Shown here one piece after another: positions 47,785 through 55,405 of a stretch of DNA of 64,000 bases. The notes beneath the pieces are model-generated. The model was given only the letters and a program-made list of their open reading frames with translations, searched no databases and had not been told where the DNA came from. Every line of letters begins with the position of its first letter. Position 1 is the stretch's first letter. The position numbers and the translations under genes were made by a program. Origin of the DNA: Lutibacter sp. (GTDB taxonomy: Bacteria; Bacteroidota; Bacteroidia; Flavobacteriales; Flavobacteriaceae); the NCBI GenBank assembly GCA_030683995.1, contig JAUXPH010000040.1, forward strand, positions 1-64,000. The letters are read 5' to 3'.

Positions 47785-48333
47785 TTGAACGTGGCGAATC
47801 AAGATATTAACCAACTTATAGAAGGATGTAAAAAGGGCGATGCCAAAGCCCAATTTACGATGTATAAACTATACTATAAAGCGATGTATAATACGGCTTT
47901 CAGAATATTAAATGATTCTTTTGAAGCGGAAGATGTGATGCAGGAATCGTTTTTATCGGCTTTCACAAAATTGGATTCCTTTAGTGAACAGGTAACTTTT
48001 GGCGCCTGGCTGAAAAAAATAGTGATCAACAACAGCATTACCGCATTAAGAAAGAATCATAAATTTGAAACGGTTTCGCATGAAAAAGTTGCCATAAAGG
48101 ATGTTGAAGATGACAGTGCAGATTACCCCGAAGTGAATGTAAGCGGGATTTTAAATAAACTGTCGACGCTAAAAAGCAACTATAAAGTGGCCTTGACCTT
48201 AAATTTAATTGAAGGGTACGACTGTGAAGAAATTGCCCAGATTATGGACATTAGTTATGAAAATACACGAACGACCATTTCAAGGGCGAAAAATAAATTA
48301 AGACAACTTTTATCTGAGAGTTATGCAAGATAA
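47785..48333 (+). CDS. RNA polymerase ECF-type sigma factor
   Basis: The 182-residue protein has sigma region 2 (MYNTAFRILNDSFEAEDVMQESFLSAFTKL) and region 4 (LNLIEGYDCEEIAQIMDISYENTRTTISRAKNKLRQLL), without regions 1 and 3, as in ECF factors. The start is uncertain: TTG 47785 or GTG 47791, with no ATG in range. It is the first of four overlapping or closely spaced genes, and the next one probably encodes its membrane anti-sigma factor. Confidence 0.93.
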   Translation: MNVANQDINQLIEGCKKGDAKAQFTMYKLYYKAMYNTAFRILNDSFEAEDVMQESFLSAFTKLDSFSEQVTFGAWLKKIVINNSITALRKNHKFETVSHEKVAIKDVEDDSADYPEVNVSGILNKLSTLKSNYKVALTLNLIEGYDCEEIAQIMDISYENTRTTISRAKNKLRQLLSESYAR

Positions 48334-48859
48334 TCTGGAAAAAATATTTAAAGAATTGGAAAATCAGTTTGATGTGGAAGAGCCAAATATGGGCCATTTC
48401 AACCGATTTGAAGCAAAATTGAACAAAGGCAAAAAGCCTAATATTCTTTTGAAGCTGTGGCCTTTTATTGCTGTTGCGGCATCTGTTATTTTAATTTTTG
48501 GCATTTGGCTTGGCGCCTCATTTTCAAAACAGGGAATGGAACTGGCAAAAGTTTCTACGGAAATGGGCGAAACCCAAAATTACTTTGTTGCCACCATTGA
48601 AAAGGAACTTGCAAGCATTGAAAAAGAAAGAAATCCTGATACTGAAAAAATAATTAATGACGGATTACAACAATTAAACAAACTTGAAAAACAGTATGAG
48701 ACACTCACTTTTGAGCTCAAAGAAAGTACCGAAGACAAAAGAATTATATACGCAATGATCTCAAATTTTCAACAGCGCATTGAAATTTTACAAAGCTTAT
48801 TGATTCAAATAGAAGATGTTAAACAATTAAAAATACAAAATAATGAAAAATTCAGCTAA
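48323..48859 (+). CDS. Putative membrane anti-sigma factor
   Basis: The 178-residue protein overlaps the sigma gene by 11 bases. It has a cytoplasmic N-terminus (about 45 residues), one transmembrane helix (LWPFIAVAASVILIFGIWLG, about 46-65), and a periplasmic coiled coil rich in Glu, Lys and Leu. No named anti-sigma domain is recognised. The assignment rests on topology and on position right after an ECF sigma gene. Confidence 0.65.
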   Translation: MQDNLEKIFKELENQFDVEEPNMGHFNRFEAKLNKGKKPNILLKLWPFIAVAASVILIFGIWLGASFSKQGMELAKVSTEMGETQNYFVATIEKELASIEKERNPDTEKIINDGLQQLNKLEKQYETLTFELKESTEDKRIIYAMISNFQQRIEILQSLLIQIEDVKQLKIQNNEKFS

Positions 48860-49919
48860 ACTATTGCTTCTTTTTTTACTGATTCCGTTGGCTATTTTTG
48901 CTTCAGAAAAAAAAGGAAAATACACCAAAAACAAAACGATCACCAAAGAGTTTAAAGTAAACAAAGATGCCACTTTAAACGTATCAAACAAATATGGAAA
49001 TATTGATATTGTCACTTGGAACGAAAACCACATTGAAGTCATCGTGAAAATTACGACCAACGGCGATGATGAAGACAAAGTTAAAAAGCGTTTGGAGGAA
49101 ATTACGGTTGAATTCAATGCAAATTCCTCCAATGTTTCGGCAAAAACAATGATTGATAAAACTGCAACAACCTGGAATTTTTGGGGAAACAAAAATAATG
49201 TGAATATGGAAATCAATTACCAAATTAAAATGCCCATCACCAACAATGTAAATTTAAGCAATGATTACGGCGGAATTAACCTGAACAAACTGGAAGGAAA
49301 AGCGACTATTAATTGTGATTACGGTAAATTAAATATTGGTGAATTGTTAAATGCCTCAAACAGCATAAATATCGATTACACCAACAATTCCACTATTTCT
49401 TATATGAAAAACGGTACCGTAAACGCCGATTATTCCACATTAAGAATTGAAAAAGCAGGGAATATTGAGTTAAATGCCGACTATTCCCAAATCTCTTTCG
49501 GAAAAGTTGAACGCTTAAATTATTCCTGCGATTACGGCAGCCTAAAAATTGGGAATGCCGAAAATATGGTTGGAACAAGTGATTATATGAATTTAACCGT
49601 TGATAAATTGCTTGAATCCGGCACATTTAATTTGGATTATGGTTCTTTAAAAGTTCAAGAATTAGGTCAACATTTGAAAAAATTAAGCATTCAATCGTCC
49701 TATACCCACGTAAAACTTGGATTGCATCCAAATGCATCATTTGACATTACGGCAGCCTTAAGTTATACCGGATTTAAACGCGGAGCTGGTTTTACCTTCA
49801 ATAAGGAAATTGAAAAACCCACTTCAAAATATTACGAGGGTTATTACAATTCACCAAATTCAGGCAAGCAAATTTCAATAAAATCGAGTTACGGAAGCAT
49901 TTCTTTTAACAACAACTAA
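48843..49919 (+). CDS. DUF4097-like beta-repeat envelope protein
   Basis: The 358-residue protein begins with a signal peptide (MKNSAKLLLLFLLIPLAIFASEKK). The mature part is a ladder of beta repeats: KYGNIDIVTW, then DYGGINLNKLEG, DYGKLNIGELL, DYTNNSTISYM, DYSTLRIEKAG, DYSQISFGKV, DYGSLKIGNA, DYMNLTVDKLL, DYGSLKVQEL, spaced about 20-23 residues. This is the putative-adhesin (DUF4097/DUF2807) solenoid type. It overlaps the preceding gene by 17 bases and probably acts in the periplasm or outer envelope. Confidence 0.85.
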   Translation: MKNSAKLLLLFLLIPLAIFASEKKGKYTKNKTITKEFKVNKDATLNVSNKYGNIDIVTWNENHIEVIVKITTNGDDEDKVKKRLEEITVEFNANSSNVSAKTMIDKTATTWNFWGNKNNVNMEINYQIKMPITNNVNLSNDYGGINLNKLEGKATINCDYGKLNIGELLNASNSINIDYTNNSTISYMKNGTVNADYSTLRIEKAGNIELNADYSQISFGKVERLNYSCDYGSLKIGNAENMVGTSDYMNLTVDKLLESGTFNLDYGSLKVQELGQHLKKLSIQSSYTHVKLGLHPNASFDITAALSYTGFKRGAGFTFNKEIEKPTSKYYEGYYNSPNSGKQISIKSSYGSISFNNN

Positions 49920-49929
49920 AAACAAAACG

Positions 49930-50652
49930 ATGAAAACACTGATCAGCATTTTAACATTATTAATTGTCAGCGTTAACCTTAACGCGCAAGTATTTACAAA
50001 AAATATTAAAGGCAATGCTAATATAAAAACGGAAAAAAGAAGCGTTTCTGATTACGATAAAATAAGTGTTGCCGGTTCATTTGACGTAAAATTGGTCAAA
50101 GGAAAAGAAGGCGCTATTTCCATTATTGCCGATGAAAATTTAATGGAATATATTGAAACGGAAGTTGAAAATGGCCATTTAAAAATTCAGCCAAAAAAAG
50201 GTTATCAATTAAAAGCAACCAAAACAATTTTAATTACGGTTCCTTTTGAGATGATAGATGCCATATCGTTGGCTGGATCAGGAAATGTAAGGTCAACTGA
50301 TGTGTTAAACGCTGCGGATTTAAATTTAAATCTGGCAGGATCCGGCGGAATGGATTTACCGGTTTCCATCAAAAATTTAAAAGCACAAATTGCGGGATCA
50401 GGCAATATAAAATTATCAGGAAATGCTGAAGTGCTTCGTTGCGAAATTGCAGGTTCGGGAAACTTAAATGGCGATGGTCTAAAAGCAACGGCTTCCCATA
50501 TAAATATTGCCGGATCGGGCAATGTGAATATTCACGCGGTTTCTGAAATTCACGCGAAAATTGTTGGATCAGGCGATGTTATTTACACCGGAAATCCTGG
50601 GATTGAAAAATTAAAATCTGTGGGATCAGGATCGATTAAAAAGAAAAGTTAA
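49930..50652 (+). CDS. Head GIN domain (DUF2807) secreted protein
   Basis: The 240-residue protein has a signal peptide ending NLNAQVF. The body is a beta-solenoid with a repeated Gly-Ser-Gly turn: LAGSGNVRS, LAGSGGMDL, IAGSGNIKL, IAGSGNLNG, IAGSGNVNI, IVGSGDVIY, SVGSGSIKK, seven turns in the C-terminal 140 residues. This is the GIN domain of unknown function common in Bacteroidota. It ends the sigma-factor operon. Confidence 0.9.
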   Translation: MKTLISILTLLIVSVNLNAQVFTKNIKGNANIKTEKRSVSDYDKISVAGSFDVKLVKGKEGAISIIADENLMEYIETEVENGHLKIQPKKGYQLKATKTILITVPFEMIDAISLAGSGNVRSTDVLNAADLNLNLAGSGGMDLPVSIKNLKAQIAGSGNIKLSGNAEVLRCEIAGSGNLNGDGLKATASHINIAGSGNVNIHAVSEIHAKIVGSGDVIYTGNPGIEKLKSVGSGSIKKKS

Positions 50653-50689
50653 TTTAGATTAAAATCGTTACCTAAAAAGTTTTGAAGAC

Positions 50690-50820
50690 CGTCATTCTGG
50701 ATTTGGTTCAGAATCACATCATGCTGATTTCCAATTATTATGAGAACCTGAAATGAATATTCACGAGTTCCTTAAAAACAAATAATAAAGGAAATGAGTA
50801 AACAAGTTCAGGTTGACGAA
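50690..50820. repeat. Imperfect inverted repeat of GTCATTCTGGATTTGGTTCAG type
   Basis: CGTCATTCTGGATTTGGTTC near 50691 and AACAAGTTCAGGTTGACG near 50803-50820 are degenerate inverted copies flanking about 90 bases. This is another intergenic repeat family. Confidence 0.5.
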
Positions 50821-50850
50821 AAAAAAACGTCGCAATAGCGACGTTTTTTA
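50821..50850. terminator. Bidirectional terminator
   Basis: AAAAAACGTCGC-AATA-GCGACGTTTTTT is a strong hairpin between the convergent GIN-domain and pentapeptide genes, with A and T runs. Confidence 0.85.
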
Positions 50851-50855
50851 TTAAA

Positions 50856-51425
50856 TTATTCAACTTCTATCTGATATTTCCCTAACAAACCAACAATGCC
50901 CTGCAAAGAAAATTTGGCCTTTTTTATACGATTTATTTCCGGGTCGATGCTGTAATTATAGGACGTTCTAAAATCTGCTTTCTCTAAAATTGTCGACTTG
51001 AATACGGATCCGATTAAATCACAATTGTTAAATGATGCATTGGATAAATCGGTTTCCGTAAAATCAACTTCCTGAAGTTTGCATTTGTTGAATTTCGTGT
51101 TTTTGAGTTTCAGTTTATAAAAAGAAACGATGTTTAAATGACATTCCTCAAAGTGAAGTGCTAATAAAAAAGCATTGCAATGGTTAAATTGAAGTCCCAA
51201 TAATTTGCAATTTTTGAAAATTACGGATCTAAAAGAGGTGTTTTTAAAATCGCTATTGCTGAAATTGCAATCTATAAATTCGCATTCCATAAAAGTACAA
51301 TTAGAAATGTCGGAGTTTATAAACAAACAATTTGCAAAAGTACAATTGTCATATTCTCCTTTTGCCAATTTAACTGTTGAATAATCTTCTTTTTCGAAAA
51401 CTTCATTTTCAACAAATACACTCAT
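50856..51425 (-). CDS. Pentapeptide-repeat protein
   Basis: The 189-residue protein consists largely of pentapeptide repeats of the A(D/N)LXX type with many Phe/Leu centres: CTFANCLFINSDISNCTFME, CNFSNSDFKNTSF, TDLSNASFNNCDL, forming a right-handed quadrilateral beta helix. It resembles McbG/Qnr-like small repeat proteins in shape, but no drug-target link is shown. It follows lgt with a 20-base gap. Confidence 0.9.
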   Translation of the reverse strand: MSVFVENEVFEKEDYSTVKLAKGEYDNCTFANCLFINSDISNCTFMECEFIDCNFSNSDFKNTSFRSVIFKNCKLLGLQFNHCNAFLLALHFEECHLNIVSFYKLKLKNTKFNKCKLQEVDFTETDLSNASFNNCDLIGSVFKSTILEKADFRTSYNYSIDPEINRIKKAKFSLQGIVGLLGKYQIEVE

Positions 51426-51445
51426 CGAATTATTGAACTTTAACC

Positions 51446-52276
51446 TTATTTATTTTCAGATTTTGTTTTTCGAAACATAAAATACAAACCGATCAAAATT
51501 AGCGGAATGCTTAAAACCTGTCCGGTATTGAGTCCTAACATCCAATTTTCGCCGCCTTCAACCTGTTTTTCCTTGAAAAATTCAACAAAAAACCGAACCG
51601 ACCAAAGCAATGCAAAAAACAATCCGAAAAGGTAGCCTGATTTCTTCATTTTATCGGTTTTCCAATACACGAACCAAAGCAGGATAAATACCAAAAGATA
51701 CCCAAATGCTTCATACAATTGTGTTGGGTGGCGCGGAAAATCTTCCCCCAATTTTCTAAAAATAAAACCGTAATCCGAATTTGTAGGTTTTCCTATAATT
51801 TCAGAATTCATCAAATTTCCCAATCTGATAAAAACGCCCGCTATGGCAACAGGGATGACAATTCTGTCCAGAATAAACAGAATTGGTTTTTTCAACACAT
51901 TTTTACTGTAAAAGTACATCGCGGCAATAATCCCGATCGCCGCGCCGTGACTGGCCAGGCCAGCGTAACCGGTAAATTCAAATTTTGGCGAGAAACGGAA
52001 AGGAAGCAAGACTTCCAAAGGTTTTTTAAAGAAAAATTCAGGTTCATAGAACAGAAAATGCCCGATTCTTGCGCCCAGAAGCGTTGCAACAATGGTGTAA
52101 ATAAACAATGAATCCAATTTTTCAATAGGAATTTTGTCATTGATAAATATCTTTTTCATCAAAAATAACCCTAACATAAAGGCAATTACAAACATTAAAC
52201 TGTAGTACCTGACAGCAAATGAGCCAATTTTAAAAATTTCAGGTGAAGGATTCCAATCAATTTGTAGCAGTATCAT
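51446..52276 (-). CDS. lgt: Prolipoprotein diacylglyceryl transferase Lgt
   Basis: Lgt attaches diacylglycerol to the lipobox cysteine of prolipoproteins in the inner membrane. The 276-residue protein has about seven membrane helices, the HGAAIG histidine region and the family signature RLGNLMNSEIIGKPT. Several of its likely substrates, the PPIase lipoproteins and the esterase, are encoded in this window. Confidence 0.96.
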   Translation of the reverse strand: MILLQIDWNPSPEIFKIGSFAVRYYSLMFVIAFMLGLFLMKKIFINDKIPIEKLDSLFIYTIVATLLGARIGHFLFYEPEFFFKKPLEVLLPFRFSPKFEFTGYAGLASHGAAIGIIAAMYFYSKNVLKKPILFILDRIVIPVAIAGVFIRLGNLMNSEIIGKPTNSDYGFIFRKLGEDFPRHPTQLYEAFGYLLVFILLWFVYWKTDKMKKSGYLFGLFFALLWSVRFFVEFFKEKQVEGGENWMLGLNTGQVLSIPLILIGLYFMFRKTKSENK

Positions 52277-52299
52277 AGTTGTTTTGTTGTTTATGAGTT

Positions 52300-52477
52300 T
52301 CCCTTCGACTCCGCTCAGGGTGACAATTTGTTTACTTATTTCCTATCCCCAACCTCCCGTACTAATCCCGATAGCTATCGGGACGGGACAGGCTTTTCCC
52401 TCCCGATAGCTATCGGGAGAAAGGGAGTTTGTTTCTAATGAAATTATAAATTTTCAATTTCTAACTTTTAATGCCAT
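52300..52477. repeat. Intergenic repeats with CCCGATAGCTATCGGGA palindromes
   Basis: CCCTTCGACTCCGCTCAGGGTGACA at about 52308-52332, then two copies of the perfect palindrome CCCGATAGCTATCGGG near 52365 and 52395, each in a GC-rich setting. No gene is visible. Confidence 0.7.
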
Positions 52478-52561
52478 CGCACCAGCCGACCCTATCGCTA
52501 AAAATATTCCCTGAACATTTTCTTTACGCTCTGTCCCCCCTTCGGGGGTTAGGGGGCTTTA
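52478..52561 (-). repeat. Stop-codon-abutting hairpin repeat, copy 3 (probable terminator)
   Basis: On the minus strand it starts with the yidD stop codon (52561-52559): TAAAGCCCCCTAACCCCCGA, GGGGGG, CAGAGCGTAAAG, an imperfect AATGTTC/GAATATT hairpin, then AGCGATAGGGTCGGCTGGTGCG. Layout equals copies 1 and 2; only the inner hairpin sequence differs. Confidence 0.75.
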
Positions 52562-52789
52562 CGGAACCGGATCGTGTCCATGACCGCCCCAAGGATTACA
52601 ACTGGCAATTCTTTTCAAAGATAACCATCCTCCTTTAAAAATTCCATGCTTTTTTAAGGCTTCCACGGTGTATTGCGAACAGGTTGGTGAATATCGGCAA
52701 CTTGAAGGCAAATATGGCGAAATGGCTGCCTGGTAAAACCGCACCAGCCAAATAAATGGAATCGCCAATATTTTGGTAATTGCACTCAA
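52559..52789 (-). CDS. yidD: Membrane protein insertion efficiency factor YidD
   Basis: YidD assists YidC-dependent insertion of inner-membrane proteins. The 76-residue protein has an amphipathic N-terminus ([18 protein letters not shown]) and the family signature [20 protein letters not shown] followed by [13 protein letters not shown]. It begins one base after the cysS stop codon, so they form an operon. Confidence 0.96.
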   Translation of the reverse strand: MSAITKILAIPFIWLVRFYQAAISPYLPSSCRYSPTCSQYTVEALKKHGIFKGGWLSLKRIASCNPWGGHGHDPVP

Positions 52790-52790
52790 A

Positions 52791-54269
52791 TTAATTTACA
52801 GAAAATGTGGTTCCTTCTTTCCCGTCTTTAAGCTGAATTCCCAACACAGCGAGTTCATCGCGTATTTTATCGGAAAGTGCCCAATCCCTGTTGTCACGCG
52901 CCTCTTTACGCATTTTGATCAGCATTTCAACAACGCCATTTAATTTATCGCAGGCATTTTCTTCCGAATTGTTTTGCAAACCCAAAACATCATAAACAAA
53001 AATGTTCATCGTATTTTTAAGTGTTTCAAAATCTGCCGCCGAAATGGTTTCCTTTTTTTCAAGCAATAAATTCACGTATTTTACGGCTTCAAATAAATTG
53101 GCAATCAACACCGGACTGTTAAAATCATCGTTCATTGCATCGTAACAACGTTGTTTCCATTCGCCAATATTGATGGAGGAAACTAAGCCTAATTCAATGT
53201 TTTCAAGGTTATTTAAAGCTTCCATCAGTTTCATATAACCTTTTTCAGCAGCTTCCAAGGCATCATTGGAAAAATCCAACACGCTGCGGTAATGCGCCTG
53301 CATCATAAAAAATCGTGTGGCACTTGGCGAAAAAGCCTTGCTTAAAATCTTGTTTTCCCCAGTAAAAATTTCATTGGGCAAAATATAATTCCCTGTTGAT
53401 TTTGCCATTTTTTGTCCGTTCAAAATCAGCATATTCGCGTGCATCCAATAATTCACCGGATTTACCTTGTTTTTTACTTTAGACTGCGCAATCTCACATT
53501 CGTGATGCGGAAATTTTAAGTCCATTCCACCGCCATGAATGTCGAATGTTTCGCCCAAATATTTTGTGCTCATAGCGGTACATTCCAAATGCCAGCCGGG
53601 AAAGCCTTCTCCCCAAGGCGAAGGCCAGCGCATAATATGTTTTTCTTCCGCTCTTTTCCAAAGCGCAAAATCCTGCGGATTCTTCTTTTCCGATTGTCCG
53701 TCCAACTCTCGTGTATTGTGAACGGAATCTTCTATGTTTCTGCCTGAAAGAATTCCGTAATGTTCTGTTTCATTGTACTTTAACACATCAAAATATACAG
53801 ATCCATTTACTTCATAAGCCATTCCTTTGGCTAAAATATCTTTAATAATTTCAATTTGCTCCACAATATGTCCGGTAGCGGTTGGCTCAATGCTTGGCGG
53901 CAAATTGTTGATTTTTTGCAGTGTTTCGTGAAAATCGACCGTATAGCGCTGCACCACTTCCATCGGCTCAATTTTTTCTATGCGCGCTTTTTTGGCAATT
54001 CGGTCTTCGCCTTCATCGGCATCATTTTCCAAATGCCCGGCATCGGTAATATTTCGCACGTAACGCACTTTAAAACCCAATTGTTTTAAATAACGGAACA
54101 CCAAATCAAACGACATAAAAGTCCGCACATTTCCCAAATGCACATTGCTGTAAACTGTTGGTCCGCACACATACATGCCAACATTTCCTTCAACAATGGG
54201 TTTGAAAATTTCTTTAGATTTACTTAAAGAATTGTATATTTTGAGCTGATTTGTTTTGTATAATTCCAT
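52791..54269 (-). CDS. cysS: Cysteinyl-tRNA synthetase
   Basis: The class I synthetase charges tRNA(Cys). The 492-residue protein has [20 protein letters not shown] with the zinc-ligand cysteine and the HIGH-equivalent [18 protein letters not shown], the [18 protein letters not shown] zinc site, and KMAKSTGN as the KMSKS loop (Ser to Ala in the second Ser position). The C-terminal DALR-like anticodon region is complete. It is followed at once by yidD. Confidence 0.97.
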   Translation of the reverse strand: MELYKTNQLKIYNSLSKSKEIFKPIVEGNVGMYVCGPTVYSNVHLGNVRTFMSFDLVFRYLKQLGFKVRYVRNITDAGHLENDADEGEDRIAKKARIEKIEPMEVVQRYTVDFHETLQKINNLPPSIEPTATGHIVEQIEIIKDILAKGMAYEVNGSVYFDVLKYNETEHYGILSGRNIEDSVHNTRELDGQSEKKNPQDFALWKRAEEKHIMRWPSPWGEGFPGWHLECTAMSTKYLGETFDIHGGGMDLKFPHHECEIAQSKVKNKVNPVNYWMHANMLILNGQKMAKSTGNYILPNEIFTGENKILSKAFSPSATRFFMMQAHYRSVLDFSNDALEAAEKGYMKLMEALNNLENIELGLVSSINIGEWKQRCYDAMNDDFNSPVLIANLFEAVKYVNLLLEKKETISAADFETLKNTMNIFVYDVLGLQNNSEENACDKLNGVVEMLIKMRKEARDNRDWALSDKIRDELAVLGIQLKDGKEGTTFSVN

Positions 54270-54387
54270 TAAAATTCCCTTAATTTAAAAGCGTAAATAT
54301 ACTAAAAATCCTGAACTCAAATTGAATGGATGATGAATAATGGCTAAATTCCAATTTGAACCGCAAAATAAAATAATCACTATTTTG
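54270..54387. other. AT-rich intergenic segment upstream of cysS
   Basis: No gene is seen. Together with repeat copy D and the stretch to 54618 it makes a 349-base gap between the divergent cysS and glycosyltransferase genes, and should contain both promoters. None matches the consensus clearly. Confidence 0.4.
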
Positions 54388-54474
54388 GCATTACCGCAAG
54401 GGTCAGGCTTTCCGCTCCAATCTTTTTAGCGATAAAAAATCGCTTAAAAGGATTTTCGCTGCAATCCTTAATGC
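54388..54474 (-). repeat. Dispersed structured repeat, copy D
   Basis: Inverted orientation, 87 bp. The ends are GCATTA and TAATGC, again complementary but different from copies A and C. The inner hairpin AGCGAT/ATCGCT is present. The CCCGCCAGCTGGCGGG palindrome is reduced to a CCGCAAGGGTC-like form. Confidence 0.75.
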
Positions 54475-54618
54475 AAAAGGCGACACTCCTCATAATTTTG
54501 CCAAACAATTAAGTAAAACATTATTTGCCACGCCATCATTTTATCAAGATAAATAATTTAAATTTACCGCGAATAATCGTTACAATTTATTAAGATTTCA
54601 ACTAAGCAGAAAGCCTTC

Positions 54619-55377
54619 ATGTACAATTTGTCCACCGTAAAAAATAATGTTTGCATCATCATTCCCTGCTATAATGAAGAAAAAGGGTTGGCGGTGCAGG
54701 AATACAGCCACTTTATTGAAGAAAATCCGGCGGTATTAATCTGTTTTGTCAATGACGGTTCTTCAGACAATACGCTTTCAATTCTCGAAGGTTTAAAAAC
54801 GCAATTTCCAAAACAGGTCGTTGTTCATTCCTACATTAAAAATATGGGGAAAGCTGAAGCCATCAGAAGTGGTTTTCACTATTGCAATTATCATCATCAT
54901 TTCGATTATGTTGCCTACTTGGATGCCGATTTGGCAACTTCGCCGGAAGAATGCTTGGCGATGACCAGCTTCTTAAATGCAAACATCAATTTTGTTTTTG
55001 GCTCGAGAATACAAAGAATCGGCGCTGTGATTGAGCGAAACACCTACCGATTTTTTATCGGCAGAATCATCGCCACCGTGATCTCCTATATTTTAAAGTT
55101 GAATGTTTACGACACGCAGTGCGGCTGTAAAATTTTCTCCAAAGAATTGGCTGAAGTTGTTTTTAAGGATGCTTTTGTATCCAAATGGCTGTTTGATGTG
55201 GAGATTTTTGACAGAATCATCAAGTTTTACGGACGAGACAAAGTCTTGGAAAAAATGCTGGAAGTGCCATTGTTAAGATGGGTAGACAGAGGGGATTCAA
55301 AAGTAAAAGCCAGTTATTTTATAAAATTATGGATTGATTTATTCAGAATCCATAAAATTGTCAATTCAAAACAATAA
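54619..55377 (+). CDS. Family 2 glycosyltransferase (dolichyl-phosphate glucosyltransferase-like)
   Basis: The 252-residue GT-A enzyme has CIIIPCYNEEKGLAVQEY, FVNDGSSDNTLS, the metal site YLDADLATSPEE and YDTQCGCKIFSKEL with a C-terminal KWLFDVEIFDRI motif typical of Alg5-like/GtrB-like enzymes. It lacks strong membrane helices. It begins a probable operon of lipid-linked sugar transfer genes (29-base gap to the next gene). Confidence 0.9.
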   Translation: MYNLSTVKNNVCIIIPCYNEEKGLAVQEYSHFIEENPAVLICFVNDGSSDNTLSILEGLKTQFPKQVVVHSYIKNMGKAEAIRSGFHYCNYHHHFDYVAYLDADLATSPEECLAMTSFLNANINFVFGSRIQRIGAVIERNTYRFFIGRIIATVISYILKLNVYDTQCGCKIFSKELAEVVFKDAFVSKWLFDVEIFDRIIKFYGRDKVLEKMLEVPLLRWVDRGDSKVKASYFIKLWIDLFRIHKIVNSKQ

Positions 55378-55405
55378 TTCAGACCATTAACAAATACTTC
55401 TAAAA

